Shown: one piece after another, positions 1-8,502 of the stretch
Numbering within the stretch: position 1 is the first letter of the stretch
How the letters are laid out: every line of letters starts with the position of its first letter
Assembly: GCA_017620795.1 (NCBI GenBank)
Contig: JAGAUM010000163.1
Coordinates: 1 to 8,502, forward strand
Origin: Clostridia bacterium
Lineage (GTDB): Bacteria; Bacillota; Clostridia; RGIG8785
Direction of reading: 5' to 3'
DNA: 8,502 bases
Made by a program: the position numbers and the translations under genes
Notes under the pieces: generated by a model
Seen by the model: the letters and a program-made list of their open reading frames with translations, nothing else
The model's database searches: none
Told to the model about the DNA's origin: nothing

Positions 1-1
1 G

Positions 2-463
2 ATTGGTGAGTTGGCAGAAATGAAACGGGAGTACGATAAGGTTGCTTATGCTCTGCACGAGGTGCGCGAAAAGGGCTATGGCATTGTTGCTCCCACCACT
101 GAAGAATTGCAACTGGAAGAGCCTGAAATCATCCGCCAAGGAAGCCGTTTCGGTATTCGGTTAAAAGCCAGCGCACCGTCTATCCACATGATTCGTGCCG
201 ATATTCATACCGAGGTTTCGCCTATTGTGGGGAACGAACGGCAGTCGGAAGAATTGGTTCAGCATATTTTAGACGAGTTTAAGTCCGACCCCAAGCAAAT
301 CTGGGAGTCTAATATCTTCGGCAAATCCTTCTATGCTTTAATCAGCGAGGGCTTGCAGAACAAGCTTTATCGTATGCCCGATGATGCTCAGGTAAAACTG
401 CAGGAGACTTTGCAACGCATCATCAACGAGGGAACTGGCGGACTCATTTGCATCATTCTGTGA
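2..463 (+). CDS. spoIVA: Stage IV sporulation protein A, C-terminal part (5' end outside window)
   Basis: SpoIVA is the ATPase that polymerises on the outer forespore membrane and forms the basement layer on which the spore coat is built; the cortex also depends on it. The frame is open from base 2, so only the last 153 or so residues of a protein usually near 490 residues are present. The N-terminal GTPase-like ATPase domain with its Walker motifs lies upstream of the window. What is visible is the helical middle/C-terminal region and the characteristic C-terminus: a RMPDDAQ helix followed by a glycine-rich hydrophobic tail, GGLICIIL. In the Bacillus protein the equivalent tail is needed for membrane anchoring through SpoVM. 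A TGA ends the frame. It is probably the last gene of its transcript, since a new sigma-A promoter lies within 40 bp, although no convincing terminator separates them. Identification rests on recalled family similarity over the C-terminus. Confidence 0.93.
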   Translation: MGELAEMKREYDKVAYALHEVREKGYGIVAPTTEELQLEEPEIIRQGSRFGIRLKASAPSIHMIRADIHTEVSPIVGNERQSEELVQHILDEFKSDPKQIWESNIFGKSFYALISEGLQNKLYRMPDDAQVKLQETLQRIINEGTGGLICIIL

Positions 464-499
464 TGTAAGAAATAAACTTCTTTTATTTCGCGGGAATGG

Positions 500-528
500 T
501 TGACACTTCTGTTCGTTTTTGTTAAGAT
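500..528 (+). promoter_or_regulatory. Sigma-A promoter of the alpha/beta hydrolase gene
   Basis: A perfect -35 box TTGACA (500-505) is followed after 17 bp by TAAGAT (523-528, four of six consensus bases). Transcription would start near 535, giving a leader of about 18 nt that carries the ribosome binding site. It is placed correctly between spoIVA and the hydrolase and implies vegetative expression independent of spoIVA. No operator-like dyad or cre-like site is evident. Confidence 0.6.
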
Positions 529-552
529 TGAGACGAAAGGGAGTGGAGAAAA

Positions 553-1593
553 ATGTATCCAAACAGTGCACATGAAAATGTTATGCGCAGAGCGGCAGAA
601 GTCACTCCGTCCATGCGCTATGACGGAAAAGAAAACTTTAAGGAATGGCAGAACCGAGCCCGCGCAAAGCTGGCAGAGCTTTTGGGCATGGATAAGTTCG
701 TTTCCTGCGATTTGAATGTTCAGATTGAGTATGATCGCATGGAAGAAAACTTCCGTGAAATCCGCTTTACTTTTGAAAGTGAGCCGGGTTATCATGCACC
801 CTGCCACTTGCTGATTCCCAAGAATGCAACAGGCAAACTGCCTGTTATGATTGGTCTTCAGGGTCATTCCAAGGGTCAGCACGTCTCTTTGGGACGCACT
901 CGGTTTGAGGGCGAGACCATTACCGAAGGCTCCCGCATCCGCGCCTTTGCTGTTCAGTCTGTTCAGCAGGGCTATGCCGCAGTTACGTTAGAAATGCGTG
1001 GTATGGGCGAGTGTGGCGGCGACGAAAATGGCCCGAGATGTGGCGTTCACACCTTGGCGAACCTGACCGTTGGTCGCACTACTATTGGTGAGCGGGTCTG
1101 GGATGTTTCCCATCTGATTGATGTTCTGACCACCACTTTTGCGGAATATATTGACGAGTCCAAGATTTATTGCATGGGCAACTCGGGCGGTGGTACCGCG
1201 ACCTTCTATGCAGGTTGTATGGAAGAGCGTCTGGCGGCAGTTATGCCCTCTTGCTCTTACTCGGACTACGATGACTCCATCATCGCTATGGCACATTGTA
1301 CCTGTAACTTTATTCCTCATATCCGTGAGTACTTCAATATGGGCGACCTGTCGGGATTGATTGCTCCCAGAAAGTTCGTTCCTGTTGCAGGGGAATGGGA
1401 TCGCATCTTCCCCTTACCCGGTGTAAAAGGTCAGTTTGAGGAGACCAAACGCATTTTTGCGGCTGCAGGTGTTCCTGATAACTGTGAGCTGATTGTCGGT
1501 ACTCTGCCAAAAGAATATGAGAATGATCCTTATGAAGGACATCGCTTCTATCCCGAGCAAGCTTGGCCCATCTTCCACAAGATGGTGGATTAA
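553..1593 (+). CDS. Alpha/beta hydrolase (dienelactone hydrolase / acetyl-esterase-like), cytoplasmic
   Basis: This 346-residue protein is a serine hydrolase of the alpha/beta fold, closest in style to the Abhydrolase_7/dienelactone-hydrolase-like and acetyl-xylan-esterase-like proteins common in gut Clostridia. The nucleophile elbow is GNSGG with Ser211. The likely acid is Asp283 in AGEWDRIFPL and the likely base is His330 in EGHRFYP, so the triad appears complete. The LQGHSKG segment (102-108) sits where an oxyanion-hole strand is expected, and EMRGMGECGG (147-156) follows the next strand. There is no signal peptide or membrane segment, so it acts inside the cell. The substrate cannot be read from the sequence; an intracellular ester such as a deacetylated sugar or small carboxylic ester is possible. 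The ATG at 553 is supported by GGGAG at 539-543 and GGAG at 545-548. It stands alone between its own promoter and a strong terminator. Confidence 0.85.
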   Translation: MYPNSAHENVMRRAAEVTPSMRYDGKENFKEWQNRARAKLAELLGMDKFVSCDLNVQIEYDRMEENFREIRFTFESEPGYHAPCHLLIPKNATGKLPVMIGLQGHSKGQHVSLGRTRFEGETITEGSRIRAFAVQSVQQGYAAVTLEMRGMGECGGDENGPRCGVHTLANLTVGRTTIGERVWDVSHLIDVLTTTFAEYIDESKIYCMGNSGGGTATFYAGCMEERLAAVMPSCSYSDYDDSIIAMAHCTCNFIPHIREYFNMGDLSGLIAPRKFVPVAGEWDRIFPLPGVKGQFEETKRIFAAAGVPDNCELIVGTLPKEYENDPYEGHRFYPEQAWPIFHKMVD

Positions 1594-1605
1594 GTTGAAT
1601 AAGCA

Positions 1606-1640
1606 AAAAGAAGGACGGAAAAACCGCCCTTCTTTTCTTT
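1606..1640 (+). terminator. Rho-independent terminator after the hydrolase gene
   Basis: A 13-bp stem with one A-C mismatch (1606-1618 against 1624-1636) closes an AAAAA loop (1619-1623). The top of the stem is GC-rich (GACGG/CCGCC), and it runs into a T-rich tract at 1633-1640. It begins 12 bp after the stop codon and ends about ten bases before the next promoter, so it insulates yunB-ligA from the hydrolase. The A-run on the 5' side means it could also work on the opposite strand, but no minus-strand gene is there. Confidence 0.9.
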
Positions 1641-1649
1641 ATAAAAGAC

Positions 1650-1678
1650 TTGAAAAAAGTGAAAAAATTGGGTATAAT
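1650..1678 (+). promoter_or_regulatory. Near-consensus sigma-A promoter upstream of yunB-ligA
   Basis: TTGAAA (1650-1655), a 17-bp spacer and a perfect TATAAT (1673-1678) match 11 of 12 consensus bases. The start site would fall near 1685, leaving a leader of about 68 nt before yunB. It lies directly after the hydrolase terminator. Because ligA follows yunB by only 10 bp and shows no promoter of its own, this element probably supplies vegetative transcription of the ligase. Confidence 0.75.
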
Positions 1679-1702
1679 AAAGTAATGACTTGGAAAAGGT
1701 TT

Positions 1703-1730
1703 AAACATTTGCTTTTCTTCCGCATAGTAT
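1703..1730 (+). promoter_or_regulatory. Possible sigma-E-type promoter of yunB
   Basis: CATAGTAT (1723-1730) matches six of eight bases of the sigma-E -10 consensus CATACAMT. AAACATT, 13 bp upstream (1703-1709), matches five of seven bases of KMATATT. The start site would lie near 1737, immediately before the ribosome binding site. YunB belongs to the sigma-E regulon in Bacillus subtilis, which makes the position plausible, but the match is only moderate. Confidence 0.35.
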
Positions 1731-1752
1731 GGACTAAACGGAGGAATCGTTT

Positions 1753-5054
<3,302 letters not shown>

Positions 5055-5068
5055 TTTTCCTCTCTTGT

Positions 5069-5096
5069 TTGATAAGGCTTTGCTTTATTATATCAA
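5069..5096 (+). promoter_or_regulatory. Tentative sigma-A promoter of glyA
   Basis: A rightward promoter is needed between nth and glyA. The best candidate is TTGATA (5069-5074, five of six), a 16-bp spacer and TATCAA (5091-5096, four of six). The alternative TTGTTT (5065-5070) with TTATAT (5088-5093) is no better. Both overlap the minus-strand nth promoter, so the two polymerases would compete for the same DNA. The two candidate hexamers TTGATA and TATCAA are also exact inverted copies of each other, which may be chance. Confidence 0.25.
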
Positions 5097-5115
5097 CTTT
5101 ATTTAAAAATTGCAA
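5087..5115 (-). promoter_or_regulatory. Extended -10 sigma-A promoter of nth
   Basis: Read on the minus strand, TTGCAA (5115-5110) is followed after 17 bp by a perfect TATAAT (5092-5087). The -10 is preceded by TGA, making an extended -10 (TGaTATAAT). The start site would be near 5080, giving a leader of about 25 nt with the nth ribosome binding site. It fills most of the 80-bp region shared with glyA. Confidence 0.7.
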
Positions 5116-5134
5116 CCACAAAGGAGGCATTTTC

Positions 5135-6373
5135 ATGCTAAACAAAACCCCTCTCTCGGCACAGGACCCCGCCCTTTTTGAGGCAATCTGTGCAGAGAAA
5201 AAAAGACAGGCCGATAAAATTGAACTGATTGCATCGGAAAACTTTGTTAGTCAGGCAGTTTTAGACGCTGTTGGCACTGTTCTGACCAATAAGTACGCTG
5301 AAGGTTATCCGGGTAAGCGTTACTATGGTGGCTGTGAGTGTGTAGACGTGGCAGAGTCCTTGGCGCGTGAACGTGCGTGCAAGCTCTTCGGAGCAGAACA
5401 CGCCAATGTTCAGCCCCACTCGGGTGCACAAGCCAACATGGCGGTATTCTTTGCTTTATTGAACCCTGGTGACACCGTTTTAAGTATGAGCCTTGCTCAT
5501 GGTGGACACTTGAGCCATGGTAGCCCCGTTAATATGTCGGGTAAGTACTTCAACATCGTTCCTTACGGCGTTGGTGATGAGACAGGCACCATTGATTATG
5601 ACGAAGTTCGCCGTCTGGCATTAGAACATAAGCCGAAGCTGATTTTGGCAGGCGCTAGTGCTTATGCCCGCGTCATTGATTTCGATAAGTTTGCCGCTAT
5701 TGCTAAAGAGGTTGGCGCTTACTTCATGGTTGACATGGCGCACATCGCAGGTCTGGTTGCAGGCGGAGAGCACCCCAATCCCGTTCCCTACGCTGATGTT
5801 GTTACCAGTACCACCCACAAGACCTTGCGCGGTCCTCGCGGCGGCTTGATTCTTTGCCGCGAAGAACTGGCAAAGCAGATTGACAAGGCGATTTTCCCCG
5901 GTATTCAGGGTGGTCCTTTGATGCACGTTATCGCAGGTAAGGCAGTTTGCTTCCAGGAAGCACTGCAGCCTGAATTCAAAGACTACGCAAAGCAGGTTGT
6001 CAAGAACGCAAAGGCGCTGTCCGAAGCACTGATTGCAGAGGGCTTTGACTTGGTTTCTGGCGGAACCGATAATCACTTGATGCTGATTGACTTGCGGAAG
6101 TTGGGCGTTACGGGCAAGGAACTGGAACACCGTTTGGATGAGGTAGGCATTACCGTTAACAAGAATGCCATCCCTAACGATCCCCAGAGCCCCTTCGTCA
6201 CCAGTGGTATCCGTATCGGTACTGCCGCCACCACCACCCGTGGCTTTAAAGAAACGGAAATGAAGCAGATTGCCAAGCTGATTTACAAGACTGCAACTGA
6301 TTTTGAAGGCACTTGTGACGAAGTCCGTGCCGAGGTTGCTGAAATCTGCAAGCGTTTCCCCATGTACGATTAA
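5135..6373 (+). CDS. glyA: Serine hydroxymethyltransferase
   Basis: GlyA is the cytoplasmic pyridoxal-phosphate enzyme that converts serine and tetrahydrofolate to glycine and 5,10-methylene-tetrahydrofolate, the main source of one-carbon units. The 412-residue product has normal family length. Visible signatures are ELIASENF near the N-terminus (30-37), [13 protein letters not shown] (54-66), the PLP-phosphate region [10 protein letters not shown] (95-104), DMAHIAGL (200-207), and the PLP-lysine motif [12 protein letters not shown] with Lys229, the same number as in the Escherichia coli enzyme. The C-terminal [14 protein letters not shown] (357-370) contains the carboxylate-binding arginine region. 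The start at 5135 is decided by a perfect AAAGGAGG at 5120-5127 with 7-nt spacing. The reading frame stays open upstream to 5069, but no ribosome binding site supports that. No terminator separates it from rarA 18 bp downstream, so it probably leads a rightward operon. Confidence 0.98.
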   Translation: MLNKTPLSAQDPALFEAICAEKKRQADKIELIASENFVSQAVLDAVGTVLTNKYAEGYPGKRYYGGCECVDVAESLARERACKLFGAEHANVQPHSGAQANMAVFFALLNPGDTVLSMSLAHGGHLSHGSPVNMSGKYFNIVPYGVGDETGTIDYDEVRRLALEHKPKLILAGASAYARVIDFDKFAAIAKEVGAYFMVDMAHIAGLVAGGEHPNPVPYADVVTSTTHKTLRGPRGGLILCREELAKQIDKAIFPGIQGGPLMHVIAGKAVCFQEALQPEFKDYAKQVVKNAKALSEALIAEGFDLVSGGTDNHLMLIDLRKLGVTGKELEHRLDEVGITVNKNAIPNDPQSPFVTSGIRIGTAATTTRGFKETEMKQIAKLIYKTATDFEGTCDEVRAEVAEICKRFPMYD

Positions 6374-6391
6374 TTCATCGAGGTGACTCCT

Positions 6392-7663
6392 ATGCAACAG
6401 CCGTTGGCGGAACGTATTCGTCCGCAAACGCTTGAAGAGGTTTACGGGCAGGAACATCTCCTTTCTGAAGGGAAGGTACTCCGCCGTATTATTGAGTCGG
6501 GCAAGATTCCCAACATGATTTTTTTCGGTCCGTCGGGAACGGGGAAGACCACTGTTGCCAACCTTGCCGCCAAATCCTCCGAGCGCCGTTTATATTACTT
6601 AAATGCGACTACTGCTTCGGTTTCGGATATCAAAGAGATTATCCGTGAATCGGACAGCCTTTTGGCGCCCAACGGTTGTATTTTGTATCTGGACGAGATT
6701 CAGAACTTCAACAAAAAGCAACAGCAGTCTTTGCTAGAGTTCATCGAAAATGGACGCATCACCTTGGTCGCCAGTACCACCGAAAATCCATACTTTTATA
6801 TCTATAACGCAATCTTAAGCCGTTCCACGGTCTTTGAGTTTAAACCTTTGGGACATGACGCTATTTTCAAGGTTTTAAAACGTTGCGTGAAGATTTTGAG
6901 TGAGGCCCATCCCGAGCGCCCGTTTATCATCGATGATAAGGATTTGGAATTCTTAAGTCAGGTCTGTGGCGGTGATGCACGAAAGTCCATCAACGCCTTT
7001 GAACTGGCTTATGACACCGTTTTACCCGACGGGGATGGCATCAGCCGCATCAGCAGTGAACTGTTGGAAGAATGTGCCCGTCGCCGTTCCTTGCAGTACG
7101 ATAAAGCAGGGGACAACCACTATGACCTGTTGAGTGCTTTTCAAAAATCCATCCGCGGCAGTGACCCCAATGCCGCCGTGCATTATCTGGCACGGTTATT
7201 GGAGTCGGGGGACTTGCAGTCGGTCTGCCGTCGACTTTTGGTCATTGCGGCAGAGGATGTGGGACTTGCTTATCCTCAAGCCATTTCCATTGCTAACAGT
7301 TGCGTGGAAGCGGCATTCCGCTTGGGCTTGCCCGAGGCACGGATTCCCTTGGCAGAGGCGGTTTTGCTGTTGGCTTGCTCACCTAAGTCCAACTCGGCAA
7401 TTACGGCTATTGACGAGGCAACCTCCGACTTGCATAACCGAGACATTGGCGAAATCCCTGCCTATCTTCGGGACGCGCATTATAGTGGAGCTGAAAAGCT
7501 GGATCGGGGAATCGGTTACCAGTATCCCCATAGCTTCCCTGGCAACTATGTAAAACAACAATACCTGCCCGATGCCATTCGCGATGCGAATTACTATCGT
7601 CCGGGCACCAATAAGTTTGAGAACAACCTAAACGCCTATTTAGAGGACTTGAAGAAGAGGTAA
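6392..7663 (+). CDS. rarA: Replication-associated recombination protein A (AAA+ ATPase, MgsA/WRNIP1 family)
   Basis: RarA is a tetrameric AAA+ ATPase related to clamp-loader subunits and human WRNIP1; it acts at stalled replication forks. The 423-residue product has the usual length. It starts with the family's PLAERIRPQTLEEVYGQEHLL (4-24). Walker A is GPSGTGKTT (46-54). Walker B is ILYLDEIQ (97-104) with Asp101-Glu102. Sensor 1 is in STTENP (128-133), the probable arginine finger is Arg144 (LSRS), and the sensor 2 region is GGDARKSIN (193-201). The C-terminal tetramerisation/MgsA domain has AAEDVGLAYP (286-295), PLAEAVLLLACSPKSN (319-334) and the GYQYPHSFPGNYVKQQYLP stretch (375-393). Walker B is followed by QNFNKKQQQ, where many homologues have HRFNKAQQD. 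The ATG at 6392 has GAGGTGA (6380-6386) 5 nt upstream, which is preferred over the in-frame GTG at 6383 that lies inside that site. It is probably co-transcribed with glyA and the next gene. Confidence 0.95.
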   Translation: MQQPLAERIRPQTLEEVYGQEHLLSEGKVLRRIIESGKIPNMIFFGPSGTGKTTVANLAAKSSERRLYYLNATTASVSDIKEIIRESDSLLAPNGCILYLDEIQNFNKKQQQSLLEFIENGRITLVASTTENPYFYIYNAILSRSTVFEFKPLGHDAIFKVLKRCVKILSEAHPERPFIIDDKDLEFLSQVCGGDARKSINAFELAYDTVLPDGDGISRISSELLEECARRRSLQYDKAGDNHYDLLSAFQKSIRGSDPNAAVHYLARLLESGDLQSVCRRLLVIAAEDVGLAYPQAISIANSCVEAAFRLGLPEARIPLAEAVLLLACSPKSNSAITAIDEATSDLHNRDIGEIPAYLRDAHYSGAEKLDRGIGYQYPHSFPGNYVKQQYLPDAIRDANYYRPGTNKFENNLNAYLEDLKKR

Positions 7664-7668
7664 TCACC

Positions 7669-8502
7669 ATGAAGAACAAAGCCACAATCTACGAAGTATT
7701 GCCTGACAGCCTTGCTCAAGAAGCAGGGTTAGAGTCGGGCGATGCTTTGCTTCAAATTGACGGAAAGCCGATTGTGGATGTGTTCGATTACCGCTTTGGT
7801 TTGGCTTCGGGAGACGAAGTAACCCTTCTCATCGAAAAGAAGGACGGCTCTTTGGAAGAACTGGTTTTAGAGGATGTGGGCGAAGAGGAACTGGGAATTG
7901 TTTTTGAACATCCGCTGATCGACCGTCCCCGTGCTTGCCAGAACCGATGCGTGTTCTGCTTTATTGACCAGCTACCTAAAGGAATGCGCAAACCCGTTTA
8001 TTTTAAGGATGACGATTATCGATTATCCTTTTTGTACGGAAATTATGTAACCATGACCAACATGACCGACGAGGACTTGGAAAAGATTATTCGGATGCGC
8101 CTTTCACCCATCAACATTTCGGTCCATACCACCAATCCTGAGCTTCGGGTACGGATGCTTCGAAACCCATCAGCGGATAAAATCCTGTCGCGGATGCAAC
8201 GGTTTTACGAGGCGGAGCTGCCTATGAACGCACAAATCGTGCTCTGCCCCGAGTGGAATGACAAGGCAGAATTGGACCGCACGTTAGAGGATTTGAGCCG
8301 ATTCATTCCTCACTTAAAAAGTATTTCAGTCGTTCCCGTGGGTTTAACTGCTTATCGGGAAAACTTAACCGCGCTTCGCCCCTTTACGTCAGATGAATGC
8401 CGTGAGGTGTTAGACCAGGTGTCTCGTTGGCAGAAACATTTTATGAGTCTTTGTGGTAGTCGTGTGGTTTACCCTGCGGATGAGTTTTATGTCCAGTGCG
8501 GA
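7669..8502 (+). CDS. PDZ / radical SAM / DUF512 family protein (3' end outside window)
   Basis: The frame is open from the ATG at 7669 to the window edge (278 codons); family members are about 430-450 residues, so roughly the last third is missing. The N-terminus is a small PDZ-like domain (about 5-60: VLPDSLAQEAGLESGDALLQ, then IDGKPI). It is followed by a radical SAM-type cysteine cluster, CQNRCVFCF (Cys90, Cys94, Cys97), and the family hallmark IDQLPKGMRKPVYFKDDDYR (99-118). Next come SFLYGNYVTMTN (120-131), LSPINISVHTTNPELR (145-160) and SVVPVGLTAYRENL (220-233). The DUF512 part begins near the end (ADEFYVQCG). The CX3CX2C pattern implies a SAM-binding [4Fe-4S] cluster, but the reaction is not known for this family. 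GAGGT (7657-7661), inside the rarA end, is the ribosome binding site, and the gap after rarA is 5 bp. In many Clostridia such genes sit next to der (engA). Confidence 0.9.
   Translation, partial: MKNKATIYEVLPDSLAQEAGLESGDALLQIDGKPIVDVFDYRFGLASGDEVTLLIEKKDGSLEELVLEDVGEEELGIVFEHPLIDRPRACQNRCVFCFIDQLPKGMRKPVYFKDDDYRLSFLYGNYVTMTNMTDEDLEKIIRMRLSPINISVHTTNPELRVRMLRNPSADKILSRMQRFYEAELPMNAQIVLCPEWNDKAELDRTLEDLSRFIPHLKSISVVPVGLTAYRENLTALRPFTSDECREVLDQVSRWQKHFMSLCGSRVVYPADEFYVQCG

Noticed and set aside
469..489. Possible spoIVA terminator: GAAATAAA and TTTATTTC around a CTTCT loop.
   Set aside because: The 8-bp stem has one GC pair, and no T-run follows (the next bases are gcggg). It is too weak to call a terminator.
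388..882. A 164-codon minus-strand open frame across the spoIVA-hydrolase junction.
   Set aside because: It runs across the hydrolase promoter and into both coding regions, and its translation shows no family features.
5069..5134. A 22-residue N-terminal extension of GlyA from the ATG at 5069.
   Set aside because: The extension has no ribosome binding site, overlaps both candidate promoters and the nth leader, and does not resemble SHMT N-termini. The ATG at 5135 has a perfect AAAGGAGG.
5055..5134. A glycine riboswitch or other leader RNA upstream of glyA.
   Set aside because: The space is only 80 bp, is AT-rich, is filled by promoters, and shows no aptamer-like folding.
6383..6391. The GTG at 6383 as the rarA start.
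   Set aside because: It lies within the GAGGTGA ribosome binding site that serves the ATG at 6392.
5621..6457. A 278-codon open frame on the minus strand opposite glyA and the rarA start.
   Set aside because: It lies wholly within two certain genes, has no ribosome binding site or recognisable domain, and fits the antisense openness caused by codon bias.

Overview
The window looks like chromosomal DNA from an anaerobic, spore-forming Clostridia-type Firmicute, most like the mid-GC gut Oscillospiraceae/Ruminococcaceae. The evidence is two endospore genes (spoIVA 3' end, yunB), Bacillus/Clostridium-type ribosome binding sites and sigma-A promoters, short intergenic gaps, and base composition of roughly 45-50 % GC judged by eye. 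The lineage is inferred from gene content and protein style, not from a search.

Layout: (1) positions 1-463 hold the last third of spoIVA, the spore-coat basement ATPase. (2) An alpha/beta hydrolase of unknown substrate (553-1593) has its own sigma-A promoter and a strong intrinsic terminator. (3) A two-gene unit, yunB-ligA (1753-4423), pairs a sporulation membrane protein with the NAD+-dependent DNA ligase; a near-consensus sigma-A promoter and a weaker sigma-E-like element lie upstream. (4) nth (endonuclease III) is on the minus strand; its 3' end overlaps that of ligA by 11 bp, and its promoter faces away from glyA. (5) A rightward cluster follows: glyA (serine hydroxymethyltransferase), rarA (AAA+ replication/recombination ATPase), and the first 278 codons of a PDZ-radical SAM-DUF512 protein that runs off the right edge.

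Functionally the window mixes sporulation (spoIVA, yunB), DNA repair/replication (ligA, nth, rarA), one-carbon metabolism (glyA) and two poorly defined enzymes. All six complete genes have intact frames and intact key residues. I see no mobile elements, RNA genes, CRISPR arrays or phage genes, and no clearly new system. The points most worth a second look are the promoter arrangement ahead of yunB-ligA, the uncharacterised radical SAM protein, the orphan hydrolase between two sporulation genes, and the overlapping and divergent arrangement of nth.
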